Source: Lingula anatina (lineage: Eukaryota > Brachiopoda > Lingulata > Lingulida > Lingulidae). From it: a stretch of DNA of 64,000 nucleotides. This document shows, piece after piece, positions 35,901 to 60,791 of this stretch; the stretch's first letter is position 1, and each line of letters opens with the position of its first letter. A program made the translations under genes and the position numbers. The notes under the pieces are model-generated. The model was not told where the DNA came from and ran no database searches. It saw only the letters and a program-made list of their open reading frames with translations. The stretch is taken from the NCBI RefSeq assembly GCF_001039355.2, contig NW_019775637.1, forward strand, positions 177,472-241,471. The letters are read 5' to 3'.

Positions 35901-36583
35901 TTTTTCTATCAATCAAAGTGAAGTGTCAAACATTTTTACCATACAGAATAACTCCCATGACAGATAGAAAAATCAAGCCACAAAAGAGAAAAATTTTAAT
36001 AAAATATGGTAAAGGAGAGGCCTGGGTTTTCAATCCCCCTCTCTCATCATTTCAGTATTAACAACAGTTATAGTAGGACAGCTGCACCATGCCCACTCAA
36101 GTACTAAATAAGGCTTAAATCTACGTTGCCTTGGCAACACTGGCCTTCATGGAATTACTGAGATAAACAGGCTTATCTCGAGCAAGCGTTACATTATCCA
36201 AGAGGCTTGTTACGTACTTCTTCACGCTGAGTACAAACAGAAATGCATTTTCCATATGTTGTCCTAGTTGAAATATCCAACCAACTAAACTCATAAATAG
36301 AGACAATGAAAAGAACTATTTTTTTTATCTCTCTCTATATATATACAGTATTATGTTTATGAGTGTTATCTTCAGATATGACAGTAGAAAAATTAATTTA
36401 TTTATATTTTAATTTACCTGATCATGCCGAAAGACTATTTTATCTCTTATGAACCATCTTTCTCTTTCTCTCCCACACTTTGCACTTGACATATAATCTA
36501 ATTATGTGGCTACACCAGATCTAACATCTAACTAACACATTTTGTTGAAAATTACAGCCACAGACACTGTATTGTGGATATGA

Positions 36584-36638
<55 letters not shown>

Positions 36639-37742
36639 AGAGAGAGAGAGAGGGGGGGAGGGTCAATTTTGCAGTAAACTAAATACCTTGCATGGCTTCA
36701 TTAATTTAAGTTTGAGGAATACAGGGGCGGATTTAGGCCGTCTTCTGGGTCTTCCAGAAGACGGTCAGATTTTCAAGTTTACACTGACGGGTATCTAATT
36801 TTTGCTGTCGAAAGACGGTCAAAAAATGGAGGATGGATCAGCAAAGATAATTTGGAAGACTGTCAGAAAATATCTCTGGATCTGCCACTGGAATAAGCAT
36901 GTATCGTACATAGAAGGAGAGAGAACACGCTCGGAGAGAACAAACCGACAGGACAGACACTGTGGAATTATCCTTGTCCGACGATCTGTTTTAAAAAACT
37001 AATCTCCTTAATTAAATCTCAGTTAATTAACAACAAATGGACATTCACTGACTCATGGCTCAGACCCACTGACCATACCAACAGAATGCTGTGATTTACA
37101 TTAGGGAGATTTGGGTGACTAATATGTCACAACCAATGGACCTCACACACGCCCATTCAACTGAACCTGCAAGACCAATACACAACTTCCACACTCAACG
37201 CACCTGTCTCCAAATGCTTTCTTCCACCAGTCTGCTGCGTCTCCTTTAGTGATCCTGTACGTGTCCCCCGTGAAAACTCCGTGAGGGAACAGAGCTTTCA
37301 GCTCTGCCAGCATGTGGGAGAAAACTAGCGACAACTTGGTCAAGTTTCGTCGGTAGTGAGAGTTCTCGTCGAATATCTTTTCTTTACCGTCCTTAAATAA
37401 ATTCAGTGTCTGTTTGCACTTCTTCATAAGATTGTCAATGTAGAGTTTGAAGTATTCGCAATCGTTAAGCTGCTCCATCCGATTCTCATACTTGGAATAG
37501 ATCAGCTTCAAATGTTGATACGTATCAGGAAGAATGTCTAGGATGAACGGAGGGCTGTTCTTCAGATTCATTTTCGGGTGCTGACATTGTTTTACTACCT
37601 TGTCCATAAGCTTCCAGACTTTCTCGATTACTTTCTTATCCACGTATAACTTCGTCGGGCCGACAGCGTCCATGATCGTCCCCTGGAGACGCTGAATCCA
37701 GCCCCCGAAATTCTTGGTAACTGGTCCTCTTCCAGTCGCCAT
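21131..37742 (-). CDS. CBL: CBL E3 ubiquitin-protein ligase
   Basis: Exons 37742-37204, 30381-30235, 29786-29655, 29174-29037, 28742-28523, 28052-27876, (26853-26848), 24716-24654, 24311-24199, 23984-23833, 23369-23184, 22581-22497 and 21347-21131. They encode 724 residues with the 6-nt exon, 722 without. Domains: four-helix bundle, EF-hand and SH2 of the TKB module (about 1-320; SH2 motifs [14 protein letters not shown] and [19 protein letters not shown]), a linker with the two regulatory tyrosines ([11 protein letters not shown]), a RING (about 352-400; [17 protein letters not shown]), a proline-rich tail with LPPPVPPRR, three YxxP sites (YEAP, YDIP, YDLP; the Crk-SH2 ligand type) and a C-terminal UBA (about 680-724). 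CBL ubiquitinates activated tyrosine kinases at membranes and endosomes. Upstream in-frame ATG codons exist, but MATGRGP at 37742 fits the family start. All key residues are intact. Confidence 0.95.
21730..22354. mobile_element. 625-bp TIR transposon carrying a RecQ-like helicase fragment
   Basis: Perfect 78-bp terminal inverted repeats (21730-21807 and 22277-22354) begin TCACCCTGAGC. A 6-bp direct repeat CAGAAG flanks the element (21724-21729 and 22355-22360). The interior (about 22040-22165, + strand) encodes a helicase segment, [13 protein letters not shown] followed by [17 protein letters not shown], matching motifs 0 and I (Walker A) of RecQ-family helicases. The frame is short, so the element is non-autonomous. 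It lies in the last CBL intron. An N is at 21842. The superfamily could not be assigned. Confidence 0.82.
22763..23204. repeat. 38-bp minisatellite containing CBL splice donors
   Basis: About 11.5 units of 38 bp, each resembling the end of CBL exon 11 plus its donor (on the minus strand, CACAATACAG then GTGAGTTG). The real exon end at 23184 forms the distal unit. Most units keep the GTGAGT; a few have ATGAGT or other changes. Confidence 0.92.
23671..23690. repeat. (AAAT)n microsatellite
   Basis: Short AAAT array in a CBL intron. Confidence 0.85.
25699..25837. repeat. Small inverted-repeat element in a CBL intron
   Basis: Arms of about 32-35 bases (25699-25730 and 25803-25837) both begin, read inward, with ACAGATCTGCC and contain CAAATAT and ACCCACT. 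Alignment needs small gaps. Likely a degraded MITE. Confidence 0.6.
26848..26853 (-). CDS. CBL: Candidate 6-nt CBL microexon (Met-Lys)
   Basis: Read on the minus strand, a pyrimidine-rich acceptor (TTTTTTGCTTACAG) is followed by ATGAAG and then GTAAAA. Inserting the six bases keeps phase 0 between 27876 and 24716 and gives TFE-MK-DPG. Vertebrate CBL proteins have a Met-Met-Lys at about this place after the acidic stretch, which gives weak extra support. Six bases can arise by chance, so this is a proposal. Confidence 0.4.
28424..28492. repeat. (AAAT)n microsatellite next to the RING exon
   Basis: About 17 units, roughly 30 bases beyond the donor of CBL exon 5. Confidence 0.95.
28836..28864. 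repeat. (CT)n microsatellite
   Basis: Pure CT array in CBL intron 4. Confidence 0.9.
29850..29926. repeat. (AAAT)n turning into (TTTA)n
   Basis: An AAAT array flips to its complement at about 29904, giving a palindromic microsatellite in CBL intron 2. Confidence 0.9.
31530..32040. mobile_element. GC-rich TIR element
   Basis: Imperfect inverted ends of about 45 bases share CCGCACACGGT, TTGGCGCG and GCCACTT blocks (31530-31580 and 31990-32040). The core motif CCCCGCACACG recurs inside near 31870 and 31970, and a variant near 31600. The right flank is TTAA and the left CTAA, possibly a decayed 4-bp duplication. Its GC-rich composition contrasts sharply with the intron around it. No transposase. 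Confidence 0.75.
32675..32860. repeat. CA-rich low-complexity tract
   Basis: Irregular CACA/CCCA-type repeats, ending in a purer (CA)n at about 32800-32850. Frames of His/Thr here are not genes. Confidence 0.9.
36590..36660. repeat. (AG)n microsatellite
   Basis: Long purine-only array, AG then AGGG, in CBL intron 1. Confidence 0.95.
36722..36890. mobile_element. Short hAT-like MITE
   Basis: Inverted ends CAGGGGCGGATTTAG and CTGGATCTGCCACTG belong to the CAGTGGCGGATCCAG type common in invertebrate non-autonomous hAT elements. A GAATA repeat flanks both ends. About 169 bp, no coding potential. Confidence 0.65.
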
Positions 37743-38051
37743 TTTTACACTGACTGCTTCCTTGTTGCTTTTACCCCGTACCTCACTTTTTAGAGGAAGT
37801 GATAAAATCCCCTCACTGAAATACCTGTACAATGACGGATATTAAGTACCGCGGTAATTTCGCTGCTGTCTGTTTCTTCTGTAAAACTAGAAGTATGATG
37901 CAATGTAACACCTTTATATACCTACCCCAACTGCTAACTCGACAAATACTTTACAAAATTATCACTTTTTATCCACATATAATCTAGGTCGCTCCCATTT
38001 CCTTTACGACAGCTTAACAAGTACCCAATTCCGTCATACACGTCAACAAAT
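37743..38051. promoter_or_regulatory. Shared head-to-head promoter of CBL and TBC1D23
   Basis: Only 309 bases separate the two start codons, which point away from each other. Both 5' UTRs and core promoters must fit here unless upstream exons overlap. No TATA box at a convincing distance was seen. Confidence 0.65.
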
Positions 38052-51451
<13,400 letters not shown>

Positions 51452-53102
51452 AGGGGGGGGTGGCTTAAGAAATCTACGTGTCTTGGAGGGAGAGAGAGAG
51501 GGATGTAGCTTATCTTGTCACATGTCAGCACACATCGTCTTTGCTTGGGGGAGATTAAAATTCATGAGTGCTAAAATGCTTGTATCCATAAATGTGTTAC
51601 AATTTATGAAAAGGAAATACAAATGAGTTAAACTTTTGTAGTCAGATATGGGTAGAAAAGGAGTAGATGGAAATTGTGTACCATCGAGGCAAAATGGTAG
51701 CTACTTTGCCAAGGTTTCAGCTGTATCATGCTGTGAGAAAAAAAGCAAGGGGTGTTATCCAAATTTGTGGATCCAAGATGGTGTCCTGTATGGATTTTGA
51801 GACATATTTCAACTGACACAGGCTTATCTATATTATGATCTTTTATTTAGCGTTACTGGACAGTTCATGTAGTGTTGCGCCTCTGTCTGCGCCTGAAAAA
51901 AATCTTCATTCATCTCCATTGGTCAGTGAAAAATATATCAAAAAGAAGACTTAAACCTAAGCCTGACCAGGTTTAAAGGGATAATAACTTTTCGTATGAG
52001 ATCTATATTTCACAATAAAAACATTGTGAATAACTCATAGAAATATAATATTTTCTGTTTTACCACAAAAACAGCAGTTATAGCTATTATTCTGATATCT
52101 GAGCTTGTCTTTAGACCACGTGACGCCCATTGATGGCTATACTCTGTTAAAATCTCTTAAGAGATTTTAACAAAAAAACCAAACTTTTTAGAAAAAAACC
52201 AGGGACTAACTTTGAATGTAAAAATGGATTCATTAACCATTGGTAAGTATGGGAAAATTGTTGTTAACTCCAGGAAAATTCATTTTTTGGCCGAAACAAA
52301 GAGTTATTATTCCTTTAAGCTTGGCTTACCATATAACGGACCTCCACAGATCTATGGTATTTTATCAACTTCACATTTTACTCTCTACAAAAGATGGAAC
52401 ACATTCATTTTGGCGTGACATATTTCTTCATGTAATGGTGATGTTGAAATACCAGGCTGAGTGCTTCTGCTAAATACAAAATATAATATACGAAAAAATG
52501 ACGTTAGACTTGGAATATTTCCACCTGACTGATGAAGGAAATAGAACATTGTGATTATTACAATCTATCATACTCAAGTTAACATCAATTTAACACTATA
52601 TTTGAGCACATTTTAGTTCAAAACAGCACTGCTTAATTCTTAACAGTCATGGTACTTTTTTTGGTTCATGTGATGTGCAGGGTTATCTTTGATATAATAG
52701 TAACAATTATAGACACGTTCCATATCTCTTTCTCATAGTTAACATGTAACTGGAAAACGTGTTCAAAATTGCATCTTGCAGGTGTGTTATAGTTGTGGTG
52801 ACATATCAAAGACCTTTTAAGTGAAATGTTTCTTGCACAATCATCAATGCTTTACATTATTTGGAACTGTGCAATAAATGTTAAAATTATGCTAAAATAT
52901 TTTAAGAGGTTACACCTCTGTTTAGAGTTGTGTTCTTGTTAACCCTTTTCAAATACAGCAGTTTTTGTTGGCTTGAATTAGCACATAATATCATGGTTGA
53001 ACAAGTGCATGTTAACGATAATTTATTAATTCATTTTGTAACTGGATTTAATATGTTTGTACATATATTATGTGGTAGATACGATGTACATGTGTAAATA
53101 AA
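51452..53102 (+). other. TBC1D23 3' UTR
   Basis: Runs from the TAA stop to a strong AATAAA at 53097-53102 followed by a T/G-rich element. An earlier AATAAA lies near 52872. A TTAA-type MITE sits within it. The short frames here belong to the MITE or are chance. Confidence 0.6.
51977..52314. mobile_element. TTAA-flanked MITE (family B, copy 1)
   Basis: Ends are inverted repeats AGGGATAATAAC and GTTATTATTCCT, flanked on both sides by TTAA (51973-51976 and 52315-52318). The 338-bp body is about 95% like the copy at 62618-62954. TTAA duplications are made by piggyBac and Kolobok elements; which one applies is not decidable here. Confidence 0.9.
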
Positions 53103-53616
53103 ATGCATTTACATTTTGTCTGCTATGTTCCTTTGTCTTTTCTGTTCATTTCTATACACTAAATATTACACATAGCTTCAACTACTGAGTTTAAATTGCT
53201 GAAAAATTACTACACATTCATGACATTCATTTTATAATCCGTTTCTTGTAAATTAGATATTTTTACTTAAAGTCCGGTACATTCTCTAAAACTAAAACAA
53301 TGCATGTTTCTGATTCTTTCATCACCAGTTTCATCTTTATAATTTTCATACATATAATGCTGCCTAAGTGCATGCAATCCAAAAGCTCCTTTGCAAGGCG
53401 CACACAATTTCTTTCTGTTTCAATAGCTTTTGTTGAAGAAAGACGTATCTTCCAGTATTTCAATATCTGATGCTGAGCACATTGAAAATGAAACAGAGAG
53501 GAATCTCCAGTGAAGTGCTGATGACCTCCCCTGTCAAGTCTCATCTTGGGGCATGCTTCACCACCATCGCCATCTATTTTCCTGAACATGAGACGTTACT
53601 CAGGGTCTCACTGTGC

Positions 53617-56600
53617 TCACACCATAGCCTCTCCTTCTAGTTTCTTCCTCCTGTATTCTGCAACTTTCTTCTTCCACCTCTCCATCTTCTCTTCAGCACT
53701 TACACAAAGCTGAAAAACGTTAATACAAAAAAAATTCACAAGCTGAAGATGAATTTCTCATGCCTACATTGTAACAATCTGAGACTGAGCAATTGCAAAT
53801 AATAACTACAAATATCTCAAAATCAACATTCAGCTGTCATTTTCAAAAGCCAAAAATAGTAAAAAATGTCTAACATTATTCGGTTAAAAACTTAATGTTA
53901 CCTGAAGTAACTGACCAATTTTTAATATTATATTTGCAGTTACTGATGAATTGCTGAATACAGACATTATACAGTATAACAGTTGTTTAGAAATAATTGC
54001 AAGGCAACTCAAATTAATTGTTGTAGAAAATCTCAAATTGCCTTTTTGAAATGAGAGCAACTTACACTAGGATGTAAGAGAGAGCCAGTGTCCCTGTACA
54101 CTATTTTGCCAGTAGTCTCTGTGTTAGGCTCTTTCTTTACACTGGTAAAGCTGGAGTAACTGCGCCCAAATATCGCACTCTCATGGGCTCCTTGTTTCTG
54201 CTGCACTGTGGTCTAGAAATACACAAATGTTTACTTGTTACAGTAAAATTGCTTACTGGTCAGAGTAAAATGAAAACATCCATCCATCTTCAAAGCAATT
54301 TTTAAAGAACGAATGAAATACATTCAGTAATTCTATACATCAAGGGTTTCACCACCTCCAGTTCAGAGATCCTATCATATTTAAATACAATATTTAAATT
54401 CTTATCATATGATTTAAATCATTTGACATTAATGTTACAGTTATTGCATCCAACAAAGTTCTGAAGCAGAATAAACACTTACATCTTTTGATGACCCTGA
54501 TGTGAAAGTTTGTGGAACAAAACCTTGCTCCTCAATCTCTTCTATGGCTTTCTGGCGCTCCAGCTGGTCTGTTAGCTCCATGGCGCGAGTCCTGCCTTCT
54601 ATCAAACCCTGGGCCTTCAGCTTGTTGTCTGCATCAGCTGAAGTGTACACAGTTGCACTTAAATAAAATGTAAACATTTAACATGCAAATCATGGCACCT
54701 TCATTGCTGTTGTCTACACCTTAATCAGTTATTAAACATCTGAGCAGATTTTACAACTTCTACCTTATAATTAAAATATGGTGGTTGTAATAAGTGTAAA
54801 ACAGCTGGAAATTCTAAAAGTGAAATAAGGTAATTTTAAATATAAAATGCAGATTTTGCTGGCATCTTTCATACTGCTGTTCATCACTATTGCACTCAGT
54901 TGACAGAAAAAAAAACTTGCCTGCTGCCTTCAGCGCCATCTGTAGGCGAATCTTGTTTTGTTCTGCAGGGTCCTGTAACCATCAATAATTACAATGAAAG
55001 TGAAAATGGTAATGCATTGTGATTCAGGGTTGTCATTAAGTGACGTGTATGGACTGAAAGCCTTGCTTACTTTTGTGCCTATTAGCTACATGTATTATCA
55101 AAACAAGGACAAACTTTTAATCCCTTTTGGCTAAGTATTCCCCAAAACACCCAACCCTAACATACTAAATTTGAACAATACTCTTCATAAGTGTTGTGAA
55201 TTTGCAAAAAAATTAATAAGTTGTGTCATTATCTGCATAAGATATACTCAAGGTAGAAGGTAGGGGTACTAGTAACTGAAGTGTGAAAAAAAAAATTGCC
55301 TTACTGGGCTTGTTCAATCCAGAAGCTGATTCAAAATCTGACCTCTCCCTACCCAACCCCCACCCCACTATCCACCCCATCTCAACCCCACTCCACCCCT
55401 TCCAAACCATCCTACAATTCCCCACCATGTACCCAGAGTGATCTGCACAGTCTACATACCAGGTCCTGGAATCCTGGGATATCACTACAAGGATCACTGA
55501 AACAATAAGGTAAATACTGACTGATATTCACAGAAAAAAGTCCTTACATTTTGAAAGGGTATGCAAAAGAATAACTTGTCTAAGAACATATTTTTTAGAA
55601 TAAAAGGTCAAGTATTCAAAAATCTACTAATTCAAATCGATTTTAGTGATATGCTTGCGAATTCCTTGTACCTAGTTGGCAATTTAACTTCTTTCATAGA
55701 TTCCCTGCTTCTTGATCTTTGATATCTGTCTCGTGACCTAGATCTTGATCTTCTAGATCTTTCTCTGGATCTACTTGACCTACAAAGACAGCATTGACAT
55801 ATGCTTTAAGTTTAGAATTATTTTATTTTCATTTTCTGAAATTAATTTTTTCTATGTTTCTTTGAAAATAGGATGACACTATATATGATGTCATGCACAT
55901 TTATTACATGCTTTTTGCAATACTCTTACAGAGAGATATTGTGGATCAAATGTGTATTTGCCTTGACTTTCAATTCATGACACAATCAAGAACACAAAAA
56001 CACTATTTGTCCTGGTTTGTGCTTTTGAAAAAAATATAAGAAAATATCTTACCTTCTTGATCTTCTTTCTCTGCTTCTTGACCTTGACCTCCTATCTCTA
56101 CTTCTTGACCCTGACCTCCTTTCTCTACTTCTTGACCTTGACCTTCTCCTGCGATCTAAACTTCTTGACCTAGACCTTTTTCTATATTCTAGACTCCTTG
56201 ACCTAGATCTTCTTCTCCGTTCTGTGCTTCTTGACCTTGACCTCCTTCTTGAGTCTTTACTTCTGGAGAAATAGAAAAATAAAATCAAATTCACTACTTC
56301 AAATTAAATTCACCAGTGGCTCTTACACCAAGTAACATTATAAATACCTTCATGATACCTAAGTGGTTGTTTAATTTGTTACCAGTCTTTGTTGTAACCT
56401 TGGTTGGACATCTTAAAACTGATGCATATCATAATTTAGGTTAGGGAACTAACCTTAACATAATGTGCTACAGAGTGTAAATAATTAAAGATGGATACTG
56501 GAGATTCAGTCATTTCACAGTCTTAGATCAGTCTTTAATCTAAATTGTCAAACAGCTTCTCATCAAAAACTTTTCTTTTGATATTGTAGGATGATGAAAT

Positions 56601-57375
56601 AAGTTGACAAAACAAAAGAAGTAAAACCTTTTAGCTGTTACATAAAAAAGAAAATATAACCAACTATTTAATTATGCTCATATCTAGATTTCTAGGGAAC
56701 TACCTTTCTGTTGACCTACTCCTTGAACGAGATCTCTTCTTACTCTTGGACTTCTTGGATTTCTTGTGTTTTGACTTCTTGGAATATGAACTCTGACTGT
56801 CAGGAGAATAGGATCTAAAAAGATAAAGTTGAGTTTAAGTTTTCAAAGTAACCAACCCTGCACTGTTGCTCAACTTGTTATAGTCATTTTATTTTAAAAC
56901 CAAAGGCAGCATGTTTATACTAATGGTGCTTCATCTTTTTATGCAAGTAAAATATTATACAAAAAAATACATAATACAATTTAAATCTAAAAACAGCTAA
57001 ACATTTGAAATATCCAATTTTCACAATGTAACTGAAGTTACCAAAAACTACAAAAAAAAAAAAAAACAAAAAGCAAAAATAAAAAACAAAAAAAAAAACA
57101 AAAAAAAAAACTACTACTGTATCATAACTTCTGTCTGATGTGTACATAGCTCTGTAGTTACACGGCTCTAGATTTTGTGGAATATATACTATAATAATTT
57201 GCAACTATGCAAAATCTCATTCATAGTCAGTAAGTGCTAAAAACAGTGTGACTTTCTTGGTAAATAAAGGCCCTGAGATTTACATGTACATAACTGAACC
57301 ATACCTAGATCTACGTTTCTTTTTCTGCTTTGAACGACGATCGTCTTCACTATCAGAGTCTGAATGTCTGCCCAT
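53617..57375 (-). CDS. RSRC1: RSRC1 (SR-related protein) homologue
   Basis: Nine coding exons: 57375-57305, 56814-56704, 56262-56053, 55779-55672, 55496-55460, 54972-54921, 54637-54483, 54212-54066 and 53709-53617. They give 327 residues; human has 334. The start MGRHSDSDSEDDRRSKQKKK matches the family N-terminus. Residues about 40-165 form an RS domain with repeating RSRSRS-x-[DE]RR units. The C-terminal half is helical, with EIEEQGFVPQTFTS, the family signature, then HPS and a WKKKVAEYRRKKLEG tail. RSRC1 acts in nuclear speckles on 3' splice-site choice and constitutive splicing. Intron 6 uses a GC donor (AG|GCAAGT at 54921/54920). A 5' UTR intron is likely, since a TTTTAG acceptor lies just before the start codon. 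Confidence 0.88.
57055..57117. repeat. A-rich low-complexity tract
   Basis: Poly-A runs separated by single C or G/T bases in RSRC1 intron 1. Confidence 0.9.
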
Positions 57376-59179
57376 CACTGTGATATTCCTAAAATACATG
57401 AAAAAAAGCATTTCTTCACAACCAGAAAGCTACTTTCAATCAATATAAAGCAACTGATGTACATAATTCTTATGGAAATATGAAGAGGTCCAGGGTTGAT
57501 TGAAGTGCCCAGATATTTTAATTCTTTCTTGCATAAATCTTGCTTTTAACTATGCAGTAACAACTAGTATATTTAACACAGTAATGCATTCTTAAAACCA
57601 AGCTTAAAAGTATGTAGTCACAGCAAGACAATACTGCAAATTGTGTCACGGGTGCCTGCGACTAAAACAGAAAAAAAAAGCCGCATATTCCATGATACTC
57701 TCAGTTTATTGCACATAAATCTTGTGCACAAGTAGCAGACAAGTGGAGATCACTGACCGGGTAAATTATAACATCGGGTCATCGAGTCATTCATGTGGGT
57801 CAGACTACCAAGTAAACCTTCAGCTTGGGCAAACGTGAAAATGACCTTATTGACTTATCGTATAGATACGCTGATAACCTGTCACTTATCACTCCAAAAC
57901 AAACCTTTTCAAATGGGGACAAATTATGCCGAACTCACGTTAGCCCTGCAGTATCAATATGGGTCTCCGTCTCTAAAGAGCGCGCATCTTTATTCAATAC
58001 GGTACCAACAACAGGTTACAGGAAAATTACAGCATATCTATTTGCAAAGGAAGAAAAAAAATTATTTTGCATAATTATCTGGACTCAAAATGAATTAAAT
58101 AGTAAATAATGGCTTTTTACCCTGATTAATTGTTTCTGACCTGGACGCAGAAGAAGCGGACTACAGGCGGTCCATTCTGAGTGACATCAGGTGGAGTGAG
58201 TTCATTCCATCTGAGGGGCGAACGGCGGGGCAAGTCCACTTCATTTGAGGGGTGACTGTGTAGAAATAATTCTTTAAAATGTATTCTATAAAATGCTCAA
58301 ACTCAATTATTTACAAAATACTGGGCATATTAAAAACTTTTAAACCTGTTACTGTAGAAATCATCAATCCCAAACACAATACTTACAGTTCAGTTTTAGC
58401 AGATTAAATTTGAAAGTGATCTGACGCAATCATGTTTTTATAATTTTACCTCTTTTCCTTTATTATTTTTGCTATCTTTATGGTCATTATTTCACATCAA
58501 AATGAAAAAAAAAAACACGGAATTACAAACGTATTTATTCAGTTTTAATATAAAAGATGCATGAATGTGCGTAGGGTTCCAGAACATGAAAGACTTGGTT
58601 GCTAGCTGTCGCGTGACGTGCAGTACTCAGTATCTCAGTGGACCTCTGAAATGTAAAAAGGAATGTTAACAATATCTGACTAAACGGTCAGGTTTGGAAA
58701 ATACGGCTAAATTAGTAACGCATTTTACATCAAAGAGAAGAGGGCACTTGAAATGATGTGGGTGTTTACTGACTTGAAAACATTTTTACAGGTACATGCA
58801 TAATAATATTAACAAATCTAAAAAACTAATTTAAAATTGATAAAAAGAAATGAAACCTCAAAGAGACAAAAGTAACCGTTAGATTATTCAAATCAAACTT
58901 TGACCATAAAAATGATGTACGTGTTGATGGGGCACACTTGTCTTTGGATCAAAACCTCACAACTGTGACAAGTACGGTATTATCATCTAAATAAGCCTCG
59001 ATCTTTGTGGTAATATTCCCATTTACTAATATGCTGGCTAAAACTCTGAGTGACATAAAAGAAAGACAGGCAAATTATAACAAAGAATAGTGACATAAAT
59101 ACTTGTCGTAAATTTTCTTGCATTCTACCACGCTTTTCTGTCTACTGGCAGAGGTTACTGAAGAAAAGGTGATACTTAC

Positions 59180-59280
59180 AAAACATGGATTTGCTTCTAC
59201 GCCTCATAAAAGCTCGACCTTGCGACTGCACCACACATGCTGTGGCGTCTTCACTCAACTGTGTCCTACTGCCTATTGAG
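59180..59280 (-). other. Possible non-coding first exon of RSRC1
   Basis: On the minus strand a strong GTAAGTAT donor begins at 59179. A 5' UTR exon ending at 59180 and spliced to the acceptor just upstream of the RSRC1 ATG would make sense. The 5' boundary is a guess, and no transcript supports it. Confidence 0.3.
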
Positions 59281-60791
59281 CATTCGGGAAGACAGCTCGC
59301 ACCACGATGAGCAACTTATTGTTATGCAAGTTACCGACAGGTAGGCCTATGGCTCATTTTAGGCGAGGGACTGTGGCTGGCAATGTTCACAAACGTTTAC
59401 GGTCAAATACATGGACATGTAGATTTGACTGAAGTCCACTTGTTGTTAAAATACACCTATTTATTCCACAAAATACTGCGCATTCGTCTTCCATCATGCA
59501 TTTTCATATTTCTTGCATCAGTGATCATTACTCGCCCCCAATCCACCCTTACATTTACATCAAATTTTGCAACGATTACCCGTAAACGCGGTTGCGGGAA
59601 CTAATATCCAGAGGTTGAATTAATCAGAGACAAATTTCACCGCGACGCTTTTCTCGTCTTTTTTATTTCAAATTTTGGAATAAAATATTAAATATATATA
59701 TCACGGAAATAAAGATGAAGGCAGACAGTGATCCGAATTGCCCTGAAAAAGTTCAATAGGGGGTGGGGGATTAGCGAGGAAGTTCATGCAAAATAAACAC
59801 AACAGAGAACCTCAGTTTTATTTTGAGCAATTCGCATCGCAAACTGTGTAATCTTTAAGCGCTTTGTTATATTTTTTATATAAACCCACCCTTTTTAAAT
59901 AACCTTCACATAAAGAATCTTTCGATGAGAACATACAAGGAAGGAGTTGTCAAAGATTGATCAAGATGAGAACAGGTTCATGAAATAAGTACCTCCTCAA
60001 AACTGTGCCAACCGCTGAAATAACCTATATCTTTTACACATTTATTTGAAAAACAACCTCTCTCTTAAAGGAAAAAACTCATCCATGCATTAAGTCCATA
60101 TTATAATTTTTATTTTCATCTAAATAATTGTTTAGGTTTTCTATTTTCTCGAAGGTGACGTCACCTCACAACCCACGGTCGTTTGGGAGAAAATATCATA
60201 AAAAGCTCTCATCGGTCGTAACTTTTTGATTATAAGTATTTCGTATTAGTTAATACAGAACTGTCACTATGCACCCAATCTAGGCAGAAAAAAAAAAAGC
60301 TCATCACCTTTAATAAAACAAGTTGCGCTCTACGTTACAACAAAAGGAAGCTATTTGTATGAAAGAAATCACTGATATTCTCCCAATATACACCCAACTT
60401 TCTCAGCATTTTGTCTTTCCTACTTTCGGTTAGCTTGTAAAGTGTCTGCCGAGGAAACTTGCAATACAAAGCCATGAAAGATACGGAGTACACCCTTTTT
60501 CTGTGTTTTTTATTCTTATTTTCATGATTTCCTTTTAAGAAAATGTGCATTTTTTATGTAACATATTTTTCCTTTATTACAAGTGAATCCATGTTTTTAA
60601 CCAACGGGTCTCAGTTTTACTAACTGGTATTCTGGAAACAGACTGTGACGTCACAGTATAACTAAGTGGTGACGTATCAAATAGAAACGTAAACATTCAG
60701 TTGTAGACTGAAAACCACGACGTCAAGACGTGTTTTTTTATCTCTCGACAAACTTTTTCTAAATCGGTAGAATACGAATTTAGCGTTCAAA
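59281..60791. promoter_or_regulatory. Divergent intergenic region with CRE palindromes
   Basis: Lies between RSRC1 (leftward) and the gene at 60792 (rightward). It holds full TGACGTCA sites at 60156-60163 (within GGTGACGTCACC) and 60646-60653 (within the 16-base palindrome ACTGTGACGTCACAGT), plus a half site near 60670. No exon was recognised. Confidence 0.5.

Larger units (their letters stand above)
30382..37203. other. First CBL intron (6.8 kb)
   Basis: Holds two inverted-repeat elements (31530-32040 and 36722-36890), CA-rich tracts at 30775-30843 and 32675-32860, G/C runs at 31439-31453 and 35689-35769, and an AG array at 36590-36660. Open frames over the CA tracts are low-complexity artefacts. 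At 34340-34740 is a less AT-rich patch with overlapping frames on both strands and no family I recognise. Confidence 0.55.

Noticed and set aside
37743-37832. In-frame upstream extension of CBL exon 1
   Set aside because: The ATG at 37742 begins the family-like N-terminus; the extension has no similarity and falls in the shared promoter.
52212-52418. Frame starting MNVKMDSLTIGKYGK and its near copy at 62771-62971
   Set aside because: Both are inside the two copies of the TTAA MITE; repeat-derived.
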